64,000 nucleotides of DNA from Apostichopus japonicus. Its lineage: Eukaryota > Echinodermata > Holothuroidea > Aspidochirotida > Stichopodidae. Below the pieces are notes generated by a model. That model had not been told where the DNA came from. It worked only from the letters and a program-made list of their open reading frames with translations, and ran no database searches. Shown here in pieces: positions 36,462 to 48,711 of this stretch (position 1 is the stretch's first letter; every line of letters begins with the position of its first letter). The stretch lies in NCBI RefSeq assembly GCF_037975245.1, contig NC_092572.1, forward strand, positions 31,965,989 through 32,029,988, given 5' to 3'. Both the position numbers and the translations under genes were made by a program.

Positions 36462-37638
36462 CATACTTGTTTTCATTATTTGCATATTGCGTTTTCATTA
36501 TATATTTTGTGCCGGACCCCTTTTTATGTTTTGACTTCGGAAGATCTGTTGTGAATAGTTAAAAGGCCGTCTTAATTGTAATTTGATGAGTTGCAGTTTA
36601 ATAACTATTTTTTTTTTTTTAAATATTTTCCACAAGACCTATGTGACCCATAACACGTAAACACTTTCAAGCTGCTATACAGGATTCTATGAACGCATCA
36701 TTACCGGAAAATTGTCGAGGTGTAAATGATGAATTTACTTTTTGCAGCATATTGTTGAAGTCCTCACTTTTAGATCTAACGTATTTGCCATTTTTTTTTT
36801 TGTAAATTGCTATTATTTGAATTGGAAGATAGATCATTTATCTGAAAAGAGGGGAATTTCCCTAGTGGCCAATGGAAACGACTTGAACAAGTCTCATTTT
36901 CAAAATCCAAACAAACCATGCACGACACAGTGTAAAGCAGCGTTTGAAGAACAGTTGTATGGTTGTAGTACTTCCCGGTTTGTTTGGTGTGATTTCCCGA
37001 AGCCGGCGAAGCTTCTAAACTTGCTTACTAAATATGAAGATATTGCAGCATATTACAGATGGTGAACATGATACTGAAAGAAACAGAGTATATTGCAATT
37101 TTCAAAGACGTATGTCTTGTGTTCCTTTCATAATATTTAGGCTATGTACCTACAAAGAGAGGGATATCATATGTAACGTTGAAGTTATGGCTTAGGTCTT
37201 TTCTAGTCATATAAGAAAAGTGCAGCCTAACTTAGGCCTAGTCCAATGGTTTTAGTTACAATATTCAATACTACCGCAAAATCCAGCATATCGCGTGACC
37301 TATAGGCTCAGCACAATGTAGGAATAGCTGAAATATGGTGATGCTAGCCTGTTATAATTGGTAACAAGTTGAAGGGGAGGTTTCCTCCTTCAAATATTTT
37401 GATCATAATATTAATTTGTTGAAGAAGTGTTCTACATTTGCGAGATCATCCAACTGTCTGAGGTTTTAGCCAAATATAGTCATAAAAAGCTACTCGTAAA
37501 GTACTCTGGATTTGTTTCCTCTCCTGGGATATTGTGGATTTAAGTGCTAACCTGCCAGTAAATAAAGGTCAAATGAAATGCAAGGTTTTCAAAAGATTGA
37601 GATTCAATATTCCATATCATATACAAGCATTATTTTAG
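36462..37638. other. Non-coding; one open stretch of unknown meaning
   Basis: The plus ORF at 36742-37065 (107 codons, several Cys near FVWCDFPKPAK) has a TTTTTGCAG acceptor-like site before it but no clear donor and no family I recognise. I do not call it a gene. Confidence 0.35.
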
Positions 37639-37727
37639 TTTGTGTTACTCAAACTTCTGCAGTGCTTTACACCACCCTTGCTGGTCCAAGACAACCCATT
37701 ATTGGGAACATATCCAGAATTAACAAG
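37639..37727 (+). CDS. Candidate exon 1 (of those traced) of an unidentified plus-strand gene
   Basis: An acceptor ATTATTTTAG precedes 89 nt open in one frame, ending at donor AAG followed by gtttgt. The peptide FVLLKLLQCFTPPLLVQDNP continues with LLGTYPELT; it is leucine-rich and looks like helical protein. It ends in phase 2 and joins in phase to 38258-38295 (codon AGT, Ser). I do not recognise the family. Splice signals and phase are the only evidence. Confidence 0.28.
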
Positions 37728-38257
37728 GTTTGTGCTGGTTATGCTCATTTCCTGAGTATTGACGTACAGTATCTACAGTTTCAATACCACAAATCAAATA
37801 TGCACTTTTAAATAATTTACTTACTAAAAGTGTCGGGGTCTTTTACAGCTAACATGTGAAGTTGATTGCCCACAAAAACAGCTGTGGTGGTCACTTTGCT
37901 ATCTGAATCCAAAAGCTCCTAAGAACTTTCAGAAAGCTTCAGAAACCAAACACTGTATTCTGTAATACTGTATAATCACTAAATTGAAATGATCAATGAT
38001 TGGATCAATGTGGAACTGCTGCAATTGGGTTTTCTTTGTTGTGAGTATCCTTTTGTTTCTGAAATCTTCTGAAATTTCTGAATAACTAAGTTGATTTCAT
38101 GTTAATGTTTCACTTTTGATTTAGAAGTCACTGAGGCTCCAATGGCTCCATGATGTAATAATTCAACCGTAGTAAGAAACCCTCTAGTGAAGATGATGAC
38201 AGAGACTGTACTGTATAGAGGAGATCAGGACCTATGAACCTATCAAGCTTCTTTCAG

Positions 38258-38295
38258 TATCCTACACTTCTTGATGCACAGAATGTATAGAAACG
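38258..38295 (+). CDS. Candidate micro-exon of the unidentified plus-strand gene
   Basis: A strong acceptor (CAAGCTTCTTTCAG) and donor (AAACG followed by gtaaaa) bracket 38 nt encoding ILHFLMHRMYRN plus split codons at both ends. It accepts phase 2 and donates phase 1. Three later candidate exons (41455, 42662, 42998) all accept phase 1. The short length makes this tentative. Confidence 0.25.
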
Positions 38296-40600
38296 GTAAA
38301 AATGAAGTAAATCTATTTTGTTGTGACTTGAATCACCAAACTTCTGGCTAGCAAGCATGGTTCAGGAAGTTTAATTCCCCTGCCACTCTTTATCAATATC
38401 ATGTCATAAAAACATTTCTTCATTGAATATTTGAGAGCTAAATACTGTTTAAAATAAACACATTTAGAGTGCATTCAAATACCAGTGTGAAGCAGTGGAT
38501 GCTCTGATACATAAATGTTGTTTTCTTTTGTTTCACAACTGTCCCAGTAACTTCATTTCCACTCATGCCAATAGACCGTCAACCTGCCCCCCCCCCCGAC
38601 TCCCACCAGGGCTTAGATTTATACTTCATAAAAAAATACATTTTTCTCTCGGATAACATGTATTTACATGCCTTAAACTTAGTAAAAGAGGACAAGAAGT
38701 CTCAGATATGTTACAGAGCTCTTCTGAAGCACCCGGCTAGGGCTCAGATATATATTCCACAGAGTAAAAATAAGATTCAGTATTTCTATTACTGACATGT
38801 CCTCATGTGCTCAAAATTGATAGATTCCAAAAACTATTTGAAAATACTGAAGATTTGGAGAGCTTTGCAGTACCCTTGTAAGTCCAGCCACTATAAACAG
38901 AGAACAGTTGGAAATACTTCATACTCATCTGAGTATATACAGCGGTGAATACAGAATTGTCACTTGCGCTTGTTTAATTTTTAAACATTGCTGAGCCAGT
39001 CACTGCAGTTGGTTTTAAAAATCTAATTGGTCTCAAAATTGAACTAACTTCAGCGACTTAAAATAAGTGGCTCAATATTCAGATATTGACTTTATTATCT
39101 CAAGATTTTGACATGAAAAGTCAAACTTTTACTTTTTCATCTCAAAATGTTTTAATTCAAAATTTGGAGGTTACAAGTGTCTGCATCTGCCAAATTTGTG
39201 GAAAGAACTGACCATATTGGATAGCTATTGACCAGCTGAAGAGGGTACTCTATAAATCTTTGGTGATCTAAAATCTGGAAAGAGACCCCCCAGAGAGTGG
39301 TGTAACTAGGTCAATGTAAGCAATGCAGTCTCCAGGGGCCTGGTGCCATTAAATGAAGAAAATATAAAAACACCTATCCACCCAAGCTGACACACTAAAT
39401 TAGATAAAATTATCTCCTGATGAGTGGAAATTCAAAAGACATTCTGTCCTCAACAGGAAAGAGAGGTGCGAAAATCTCACACATTTCTCAGTCAAGCCCA
39501 AATCATGCATGGTTGGGTTTGTGTGAGGTTGGACTCTCCTTTGGGAGCTCATTTATATCACTGCACCGCACCTTTATATGCCACTCCCACTACACAACGG
39601 ACAACCCGGTTCAAGTTTGATGGTTTACTGGTTAATGGTTCTTACTTCCCTGGTTATTGGAAACTAAATGTACCTTCCTTCCTATAGACATATATCAACA
39701 TATATTAACTGTATATCTATTTCTGACTAACATTCTCAATATCTACTATCATTAGGACTTAATTTCATTCACATCACTTTCTTTTCACTTCATTAGGTTA
39801 ACTTGAATTATCCTGAAGCGAGCTATTAAGGGATCACCTACTCCACCTGTAGTTACCAGTTTTTGATGGAAGTTTTCATACTGTGCTGGCAAGGACAATG
39901 AATGGTTCATCATCTGATATTTCCTCCATGTGATGGTAATCACATTAATGGTTAGTGTAGAACAGTGATAGTAAAGTTTCAACAACCTCTGGTTGATTTT
40001 ATGGATAGCATCGCAGATCAAGGAATGCTCTTGATTCTCCATTCACTCTCACTAAAAGAATTTTATTTAAAGTTTAACTCATCCACTCAATATACAACTG
40101 ACAGAATTAATCCCTGGTAAAGGTATTAAGATGATCGGATTCTTGCTGGATTAATCCAGAACTTGGTATGTTTGTAATGAGCTTGCCATGACACAATAGC
40201 TGCCTAAACACCCTCTGGTACATTTTACCGTTTGCCAAACTGAAATAAAATTGCCTCCTGAGACTCAAATGAATAAAGTCTTCTAGAACTCCTGACACTC
40301 CCAGAATGGTAATACTGGAAGGCAACTTGTTGGTTTGTATGAAAGTAGCTTGGGTTACCTACAAATATGTCTTCTGTTGAGGTATTTATTTTCTTCAGAT
40401 TCAAAGCAAAAACTTGAGATACCATTTTAGATATTCTATAATGATGTAGAAACATTCAACTCAGTCTGTATTGCTGAGCTTTGTGTTAGAGGTATTTGTA
40501 ATGAACCTCTATCAAACGAAAAAAAAACCTTGATTAAGTTAGGTAGGTCACAAAAAGGTCACACTATGGATATAATCTTGAACTTTAATGTAATTGTTTG
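38296..40600. other. Inferred intron; short unexplained minus ORFs
   Basis: Minus-strand ORFs at 39785-40042, 40107-40325 and 40225-40455 are 72-85 codons with ordinary composition but no recognised motif or splice context. A poly-C run lies at about 38587-38598. Confidence 0.35.
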
Positions 40601-40608
40601 TTATGATG

Positions 40609-40614
40609 TTTATT
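40609..40614 (-). promoter_or_regulatory. Possible poly(A) signal for the minus-strand candidate gene
   Basis: TTTATT on plus, AATAAA on minus, about 140 bp downstream of the stop codon of the candidate terminal exon 40754-40849. Confidence 0.3.
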
Positions 40615-40753
40615 TACTGTGGTACAGTAGAGATTAATGTATTAAGCATTTGCTTAAATATTGAAAATAGGATTGAAATATAATTGGACAGTAAAATGCA
40701 AATCACCTCCACCTTTGATATTCATCTCAAAGACATATCATATCAGCTGAAGA

Positions 40754-40849
40754 TTATGGTTGGGTTTGTATCTCCTTAACTTCTTTGATATTTTTCTCCA
40801 AACTCCTGATAAACTGTCGCACACCAGTTCTAAGATTCACAATCACATC
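40754..40849 (-). CDS. Candidate terminal exon of an unidentified minus-strand gene
   Basis: A minus-strand acceptor (CTTCTTTAGCCTCACAG) precedes 31 codons and a TAA in phase 0. The peptide is DVIVNLRTGVRQFIRSLEKN followed by IKEVKEIQTQP, charged and helix-prone. A minus AATAAA follows about 140 bp later. It joins in phase 0 to candidate exon 44183-44332, giving FSDELLIE-DVIVNLRTG. The family is not recognised. It is antisense to the other candidate gene here, so at most one of the two may be real, or they overlap. Confidence 0.35.
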   Translation of the reverse strand, partial: DVIVNLRTGVRQFIRSLEKNIKEVKEIQTQP

Positions 40850-41454
40850 CTGTGAGGCTAAAGAAGCATTATTCAAGTAAGGTGTACACAAAACCAGTGA
40901 CATTGAGAGCCAGGCACAGTTCCATGCACAATTGTGTCACCTGGGCAACTTTTTAAGTCTTTGTTTATCCTAAGATAAAATACACTATTCTTTATCCCAT
41001 ATTTCACTTAATTTGTATTGGAGATTCAATGCTTGTCTCAATTTCAGATTAATGTTTGTTTATATTTCAATTATGTTGGTATTTGTTGAGCTGTATATTC
41101 ACTGTGGGAAGCATTATGAGACCTTGAACTCATCTTTTACAGTCTATAAGTTTGTGTTCTTGTTGCATTAGTTTCTTTACAATGTTAGTATATTTTTAAC
41201 TAAGTTTTAAATTTAATATCAAGATAGTATATAATATAAGAAGACATCCCTCATCTTTTACTAATTTTATTTTGTAATTCATTTTAAAAATACAGTAGCA
41301 TACCATATGCTTATAATGTACGCAGTGTGATTTCTATGTGTCTGACAATGTTACATGATAGAATTCTGCTATTTGCAGACGTAGTGATGACAATTTAAAT
41401 GAATAATAACAATATAACAGATAACTATATGTATTTTGATTTTCTCATCATCAG

Positions 41455-41537
41455 GTAAAATTCAATTTTCAGTTCTGAGATCAGCCTATTTAGAGATTTG
41501 CCAGCTTCATGTGTGGATTACAGCTCTTGAAAAAAAA
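41455..41537 (+). CDS. Alternative candidate exon, unidentified plus-strand gene
   Basis: An acceptor (TTTCTCATCATCAG) precedes 83 nt open in one frame (GKIQFSVLRSAYLEICQLHV, then WITALEKK), with a weak donor gtgtgt. It accepts phase 1 and donates phase 0, like the candidates at 42662 and 42998, so these cannot all be consecutive exons. Low confidence. Confidence 0.18.
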
Positions 41538-42661
41538 GTGTGTACAGTTTATATGAGCAGAATAATGATTGCATGGTCCACCACTTGTTTCTTACCCCAC
41601 CCACCCCCTCCCCTAATTAAGATTACTTCTAAATGTTGTGTCTTAGACACAGGGATTCTGTGAGACCTCTTTTGTTCAGTCTTTCTGTAATTGTAGCATT
41701 ATCTCTACAAATTGTACCATAATTGTAGGTTTCAATAGGAGGAAATTCTGATGTGATTTCTATGTTATTGCCAAGTACATCTCTAATCTTTCAAATCTGC
41801 CCAATTTTAATGGTCATTAGACATCCATTGTTTCATTATGACACATTTTCATTCCTGCGTGAGCATATAATGCTCATGCTAATAAAGGCTTTCTATTGTC
41901 ACTGTCTCCAGGTTGAGTGGATATTATGTAATTTAAGACAAGGTCCACCTATCCCATCATATTAAATAGTTGTCATGGATAATGCTAGGTATTGAGTATT
42001 GCACTATGACAAGCAATAGTTTATGATTCTGTCACAGAAGATCATTCAACACAATATGACAAGTTCTTGTAGGATTTAGCATGTTATGTCATCTGAAATC
42101 TTTTTCTTTGAATGGTCTTAAAGTTATTGCATAATTCTGTTATAACTGTGTGTTTGGGGAGTGGGGGGGGGGGGTGTCAGGTTGATGTCTAATTGTTTGA
42201 CAAAAGCAATCCAGACCAGTAATCAAGCCTAACTTTGCTCGACTTCAAAGTAACAAAATTAGAACTTCATTGGCCTGCTGCACCAAATAATGTTAAAAGT
42301 ACCAAATTAGAAAGTGTGCTGATCAATTTAGTCTAATCCAAAGGATTGTAAACATGTTACCATGTTTAGCCTATTGTCTTGTTTATGGATAAATTTAAAA
42401 ATATATTCAACTTGAAAATAAAAAGCACCTTACAATAAAATAAATGAATTTGAAACTATTGAGTTGTTCCAGGGACATAAGTCATTTTAGCATTAGCTTG
42501 TATATCTGTGAGCAATAAAATAAATGTTGAGTAAATAAAAGGTAAACTCAATAACAATGTTTTTTAATGTTTACATTAAGAAATATCAGTTCAGATATTG
42601 TCAATATAGAATTAGTGACAACTGATTATTCTTATTGTCTTTGTCTCTATCTCCTCATTAG

Positions 42662-42747
42662 GTAAATGTGGATTAATCAGTCTTGAGATGATCTTTGGGG
42701 GTCACATGGTGCAGATCTTGCACAGAATGGCTTATAATATGGTAATG
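42662..42747 (+). CDS. Alternative candidate exon, unidentified plus-strand gene
   Basis: A strong pyrimidine tract and acceptor (CTATCTCCTCATTAG) and a strong donor (ATG followed by gtaagt) bracket 86 nt open in one frame: CGLISLEMIFGGHMVQILHR, then MAYNMVM. Phase in is 1 and phase out is 0. It could replace or be mutually exclusive with 42998-43134. Confidence 0.25.
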
Positions 42748-42997
42748 GTAAGTGTATAATTAGTGTACAGCAGGACTGGTAAGCTGGTTTGTAGTGATAA
42801 TTAGATTTGAGTCTTGGTAGAAAGTGATTTTGTTACTGCCTAATCCTGGTGGAGCAGAGACTTGCTTGATCAATAAACACCCTAAGGGCCTAAGGGAAGA
42901 TTAAGGTCTCAATCTAACATACATACACCATATATTAGGCACGGTATGCCATACATTGTATTGCTTACCAATTCCTTTCCTACCCTTCCCCGCTCAG

Positions 42998-43134
42998 TGC
43001 ATCCAAAACCCAAGAAAATTGATGTCAAATTTAGATCTGAAGATAATCTAGTCTTTATGCCATTTGCCAATGAGCTATATACTAAGGGATTACAAGTGGA
43101 AGTCTTTGGTTGGTTTACTGTACTGTGTGCATAT
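42998..43134 (+). CDS. Candidate exon with start of a membrane segment
   Basis: A long pyrimidine tract (CCTTTCCTACCCTTCCCC) ends in CTCAG. The following frame reads HPKPKKIDVKFRSEDNLVFM, then PFANELYTKGLQVEVFGWFT and LCAY. The donor is uncertain: gtactg after 43119 or gttgtc after 43134. Both leave phase 0 and join to the next candidate exon, giving a continuous hydrophobic run (VFGWFT...VILFSTYLLYISF) that looks like a transmembrane helix. Family not recognised. Confidence 0.3.
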
Positions 43135-43806
43135 GTTGTCAGTAATTCAAGACATACATGTAGCATCTCGACCATATGCATATCCTCAGAGTAAAAACCA
43201 AAGTAATTCAGAATTCCATTCTGAGCCATTGGCCAATAGTGTTGAAGGATTCTCTTAATGTGCTCTGTCTAAGATGTACATTATTTGCACTTCAGTTATA
43301 GTACTGGGCATTTAAGGGATATATCCAGCAAACTCAAGCAAATGTGCTTTCTACATTTATTTCCTGTTGCAATACTATGGAAGATAGCTCACAAAGTTGG
43401 TAGAAAAACTCCAGCAATTGTCAAAAGATGTTTTTTTATTGGGTGTGGGGTTCAAAATATTATTACCACTACAAGTGGTATAAATAACTAATTGTATTGA
43501 TTGTCTCAGATGCAAAACATATTCCTAAAAAGCAGCTTTAAGATAGAGGCAGAGGTGCTTTAAATGATAATATTAGTGCTGTTAGCTAGGGCAGTCCAAC
43601 AAACCCAAAGATAAAACAGAAACAGAATACAATATATATGCTGCCCTGAGAATACAGCTAAAATATTCATATATACTTATTAATAAGACACAAGGAAAGA
43701 AGTTGATCTCTGTTACAAAATGATCACAGATGTGATGAATTTTCACCTTGATAATTTCTAGTGAATGGAAAGTTGAGTTATTTTGTATTTTCTCTTTAAC
43801 CTCCAG

Positions 43807-43908
43807 GTGATACTGTTTTCAACATATCTTCTGTACATTTCCTTTAAGAAAGTGAAAGAGAAAGTCAAGCTGGAACACATCACTACTGACATAACTTCCA
43901 TTGTGGAT
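43807..43908 (+). CDS. Candidate exon: membrane helix plus basic segment
   Basis: Acceptor TTTAACCTCCAG and donor GAT followed by gtgagt bracket 102 nt (34 codons) open in only one frame, phase 0 at both ends. The peptide starts VILFSTYLLYISF, a hydrophobic stretch, then KKVKEKVKLEHITTDITSIVD. The hydrophobic-then-basic order fits a membrane helix with a cytoplasmic exit (positive-inside rule). Family not recognised. Confidence 0.35.
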
Positions 43909-44182
43909 GTGAGTCTGATGAGTATTCACATGATAATTTCTCAACAGTCAGTTTGTGAAATGGTAATGGGTTGTGTTGGATACTTTTATTAAATCTACAG
44001 GCCATATGTACGTGAAGACAGCTGGCCTAAGTAGTTCTATAAATTACATCAGATGCCCTTTTTAAGATTCCACTTGTTTAATTGTGTAGAGCTAACAAAC
44101 TTTACTAAACACAATTACTCTATTGCAGTATGCAGTGGTGGATTGACGATTCTCTAAAGTTGAGACAGCTACTGATAGATAC

Positions 44183-44332
44183 CTCAATTAACAGTTCATC
44201 AGAAAACTTCAACTTCTGTAGAAAATAATGATAGCCCACATGCCAGGCAAGCTCAGTTTTTTCTAGTATGTACCTTGGTCTGATCATGGATGTGTTTGAA
44301 AGTATCAAGTCTTTGAAGTTGTGCATTGCCAC
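44183..44332 (-). CDS. Candidate exon of the unidentified minus-strand gene
   Basis: Minus-strand boundaries GATTACAG and GAG followed by gtatct bracket exactly 50 codons, phase 0 at both ends. Peptide segments include MHNFKDLILSNTSMIRPRYI and ELAWHVGYHYFLQKLKFSDE. The acceptor lacks a good pyrimidine tract. In phase it joins the terminal candidate 40754-40849. A possible further upstream exon is at about 45417-45459. It overlaps, in antisense, an intron of the plus-strand candidate gene. Confidence 0.28.
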
Positions 44333-44772
44333 CTGTAATCTTGGTATTGTTTTGACCCATTAATACAATAAATCAGATGAGATTGAATGAATTAGGGAGT
44401 CTCCCGGCATCTCCTACCAGTAATTGCTATCTTTAGCCCTTACATCCCCATATAACTAATATTGCCAGTAGTAACAGCTTTAAATAACTTTGAATATGCA
44501 TGACGCCATGGGGTGCCACCACCCAGTTGGGATAGTTTTTTCTATACTGTAGTCCTGCTTCAGAGCACTCATATTGTCAGTACGAGCAGTATGAATATCA
44601 TGTTTCTATCAGATCAAGTTTGTACTGTCAATACCAGTGCTTTGAGAGCAGGATATTAGAGTACAGTTTAGAGAGGAAGTAGCATTAGGAAATTGCCCCA
44701 ACTGGCTGGGTGCCATGTTCAATGCTATCCTTGTTGACATTTTACTCATTTAACTCTTTGCATTGCTTGCAG

Positions 44773-44829
44773 CAAATTGCTCTAAATTACACTCATGTAA
44801 TGTTGTATACATTGGCATCTAGACAGAGG
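44773..44829 (+). CDS. Candidate small exon of the unidentified plus-strand gene
   Basis: An acceptor (TTTGCATTGCTTGCAG) precedes 19 codons, QIALNYTHVMLYTLASRQR, ending at donor AGG followed by gtacag. Phase is 0 at both ends, matching the exon before (43807-43908) and the terminal exon (59957-60043). Confidence 0.25.
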
Positions 44830-47800
44830 GTACAGCAGGGTTGCAACCATGTGTTATGCGTTATTTGTGGGGACTTTAATCCCCAGAATAAATTTAAGGA
44901 GGAGGGGGGCGGGACACTGATCCATAGCATGCAGGGAGACTACTTTTACAGAAATGTCTGAAGTACAGTGTATAAAGATATAACATGTATATGCAGTACA
45001 ACATACACAGCTGATAAAATCTTCAAGATTGTTTCAAGAGTGACAAAACATAGCACCTGTTTTGCATCTAAGTACCCTTCATTCGTACAAATATCTTAAA
45101 GAGTTGGGGGACAGCACTCCCCTGTACCCCTTTATCGCTCCTCTGGACAACATAACATTTTACCCCCTCCCACTACAAAAAGGTTGTCAAGCTCCTGGAT
45201 TAGAGCCCATTTCATGACATGAAACAATAAGGCATCAATTAGACCTTAAATCTCTAACTCCTGAAATGGGGACAAAAACTTGCACACCACGAAGGCTGGC
45301 TACTCTCATGTATCCTTGCAATTGCACTAAGCTATTGTGGGCTAATCCCAAGGTTTTCTGACATGCTGTAACATATCAACCTTAACGTATGGTGAGCATG
45401 TTGAGTTACCTTGCAGATACAAAGACAGTCAAAGTTTGTTGGGTACCCAGGTCTGAATTTACAATTTCTTTACACAAAGGAAAAGAAGATTTGTGATATT
45501 TTAAGAAAGGTTTGTGATATCACAGCTAAAATGGTAGATAGCAGGTTTACATATAAAGGAGCTAAGTAACATAAAAACATGCTGATTATTATGAATCTTA
45601 TAAATTTCTCTATATACTTCTATCATTAAACCTTGAATATATAATTCATGATAGAAACAGCTGATGTAGGTAAAGGAGACTGGGAGACAACACTACCCTT
45701 CTTAGGGAGTATTGTGCACTGACCCACAGCCCCCCCCCCACCCCAACTTCCCTCTTATATGAAAGTGACCTAAAGATGAATATGAAAGTAATAACTGTTG
45801 TCACAAAGTCTAACAATAGGTAAATCAATATGAATAATACCATTAATAGCGAGACTGCCGCCATGCAATCTGGTCACCTGTTGACCTCTGAACTATTATA
45901 GATCTATAACTGCTGAAATAATTTATACATATTTCATCATTTGTTTGTCTTGCATGTGACCAATATTTTCAACACTACATAACAGGATGTACTAGCCTCT
46001 ACACAACTCAGTGATCATGGAAAGTGAAGGTAAAAGCCAGTTAGACAAGCATCGATGATGTCATGAGTTTCATTACAATACTAGAACTCCATCATCCATG
46101 GTTATGTTGTTAAATGGTAGTGAGCCCAGCTGTGTACATCTAAAACACTTGTAACTTTAAACTTCACATGTTAAAGTAATGAATGAAGAATTCCATATTT
46201 CTGGCACTAAATTTAATACTCTTGTTGAGATCAATATGAGAATAATTGTATAGGGTAGCCAGCAAGTTTGTTTGGATAGCTTCATCCTTCTTGCTGTGTT
46301 ACCAACCCTCTTTAATTCTTTTTATTATAGTCTAGTAAGAGACTAGGACTTTGAGTTCAGTTTCTGTTGGCTTAATCTGTGGTAGGTGAAAGGGGGAGGA
46401 GGGTAGGTTGTACTCTTGATAAGCTATTTTTACCATGTTTACTCTTCTTAATATGACCTGGCACCATTTTGCAAGTCATGGTACCATCATGGCTTAACTT
46501 CAACATCCTTCACACATTTACGGTAGTTGGAAACACATGAATGTCACATAAATATATACATCTACCCCACTCCCACCCCCTTACTCCTGGCAAGAGCTGT
46601 GCACTTCTCTTGGTAGTCTGGTATCACCTGGCAACTCTCCTCCTACACCACCCAGTGAAGAATGTTGGATTTTATTAGTAAAAGAACAGCATCAATTGGT
46701 GTGAATTTAACTATTCTGTCCATTCTATGTTTAAATATTTAAAGTTCCTTTAGATTTACAGTGTTTCTACTATTTCATACCATTGGTAGCATTATCTTCT
46801 TGTATTATTTCATATATTTCACTCAGAAATTATTCTTTTGCCATTTTGTGAGCCTTTTGGAATATTTATTGAATATAAACTCGTTTAGATTCATTTTCTT
46901 TTTTTACTGATAGATTTCAACTGAGTGGAACACACAGAGGTGTTAACAGATGGCAATTACCGTGTAAAGATCAGGAAACGGTTCTGAGAAGTAAATGAAC
47001 ATCTTCAGTTTCCATGTTGTAAAAGTGTGGCTCGTTTCTAACGAGGTCGTACTTTGCTAGAACTCTATCAAACATCAGATTTTTAAAACAACTGAAATTG
47101 TCAGCTGTCAGGATTAAGAAATAAAAAAAAACAATTGTTAAATTAAAATATAATTATGTTAGAGTTTCTTTTTGAAAGGGAGGGTATTGTTTTGCTCTAT
47201 AACTGGAGGTTGGTGAGTGTGTGTGTGTGTGTGTGTAGGGGGGGGGGGGAGTAATTCTAATTTTAAGAGGGAAATACATACACAGAATTAGTCGGTTGAT
47301 GAGAGGAAGGTTTTTTACAATTGCTTCTGTAATATTATTTCATGACATTGTTGCAGATCATGTGTTATTGTTTGTAATTTGTCTCATTTATTTCTCATAA
47401 TGTCTTCAATTTCTTTCTTCAAATTGACAAAGCATGTTTTACATTCATGGAAGGCAAAATGGCGCAATGGGGTGGGTGATGAAATAAGAAATTGAATGTT
47501 GTGTTTTCTTGCCCAATGTGGTCTGTTTTCATACTTACAGAAGTAGTCAGTGTATTAGTGGTCAGTACAGTAGTAATCAGTGCTTTAAAACTTTATATTT
47601 CTGTGTGTACAAAATTTGCATTTTTTTAAAAATAGGCAACAAATCAGTTAATAAGGTTAACATGGGAAATATGTTTGACTTTATAGTCATCCAAACGATG
47701 ACAAATGACAGCACAAATTGTTTTGATACAACTTCACCTAGCGACAGATTTACCAAAGTAGATGTTATCAGCACCTGAGATGTAGATTTTCCTCTTTGGT

Positions 47801-48711
47801 TAACAAGATATGACAGATAAAGGTCACTATATTAATTTTCATGTTGTTTGAAATGCACAACATGTTTGTTTTCAATTCTTGGTACATTGGTATGGTGCTC
47901 TGTTTCAAGCTACAATTTTTCTATTCACAGTTTGTTGACTGCTGTATTGCTGTGTATGATTTGTGCATTGAATGACCAAAGCCTATTCAGCTCCTTAGCC
48001 CTAAACACAGATGTCATATTGATTCCATCAGAAATACTCAGTGGAAACAAATATACCTTGATTTCATCCATAATATGATCAATTGAATAAATATATTACA
48101 CTAAGCAATTTTTTGTTTTACAACTTTGAGAGCTCAGTCTCCTTATAATTACAAATAATTATATTGTTAATATTGTATAGCACAGTCACATAGTATCGAA
48201 TCTGCTAGAAAATGTTAGATAATAGTCATGGCAATAGACTTTCTATGTTTTATAGAGTTTGTTATAGTAATGACTTCATTGTTTGTAAATTCAGATGTAT
48301 ATCTACTTAAGTCTTCAGTCTAGAATTGATGTAATATCTAACACTGACGTTCCAGTAGAGAGGACTTTCCTTGTTTTTGTGAGATCTCTAAGTTAATGGT
48401 CATTGATGGGTTTGTATCATTTAGTGGTATTATTCTGTTCCACCCTTCCCCTTATGACCATATTTTCAATACTGATTTTTCTTCATTGTTGATTTATAAA
48501 GGTAACAGTATTCCATATTTCATTGTCGCAATATGCTATGATGGTTCATTCACTGGCTACTACTTATGTGCTATATTATTTACTTGCAGTGCCATAAATT
48601 CAATAACTAGGTTTATCCACTCCCTTTTTCTTTGTATGGGGGGGGGGGGGGGGGTCAGCATGACATATAAACTGTTTAAGCTTTGTGCTAATGTGAGTTA
48701 TGTAGTTATGC
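44830..48711. other. Inferred intron; no structured element recognised
   Basis: AT-rich with scattered poly-C/poly-G runs (45729-45740, 48638-48654). A plus open segment at 47641-47778 follows an AAAATAG site but lacks a donor and is not called. Confidence 0.4.
47213..47250 (+). repeat. (GT)n microsatellite followed by poly-G
   Basis: About ten GT dinucleotides run into TAG and a G run of about 11. Confidence 0.9.

Noticed and set aside
36742-37065. 107-codon plus ORF with several cysteines
   Set aside because: No donor site, no recognised domain, and a poly-T interruption near its start; too weak to call an exon.
39785-40455. Three overlapping minus ORFs that might be a decayed retroelement or gene
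   Set aside because: They are in different frames with no recognisable motif, and splice signals do not connect them.
45997-46030. Possible exon after ACATAACAG (DVLASTQLSDHGK)
   Set aside because: The frame hits TGA before the best donor and the acceptor is weak.
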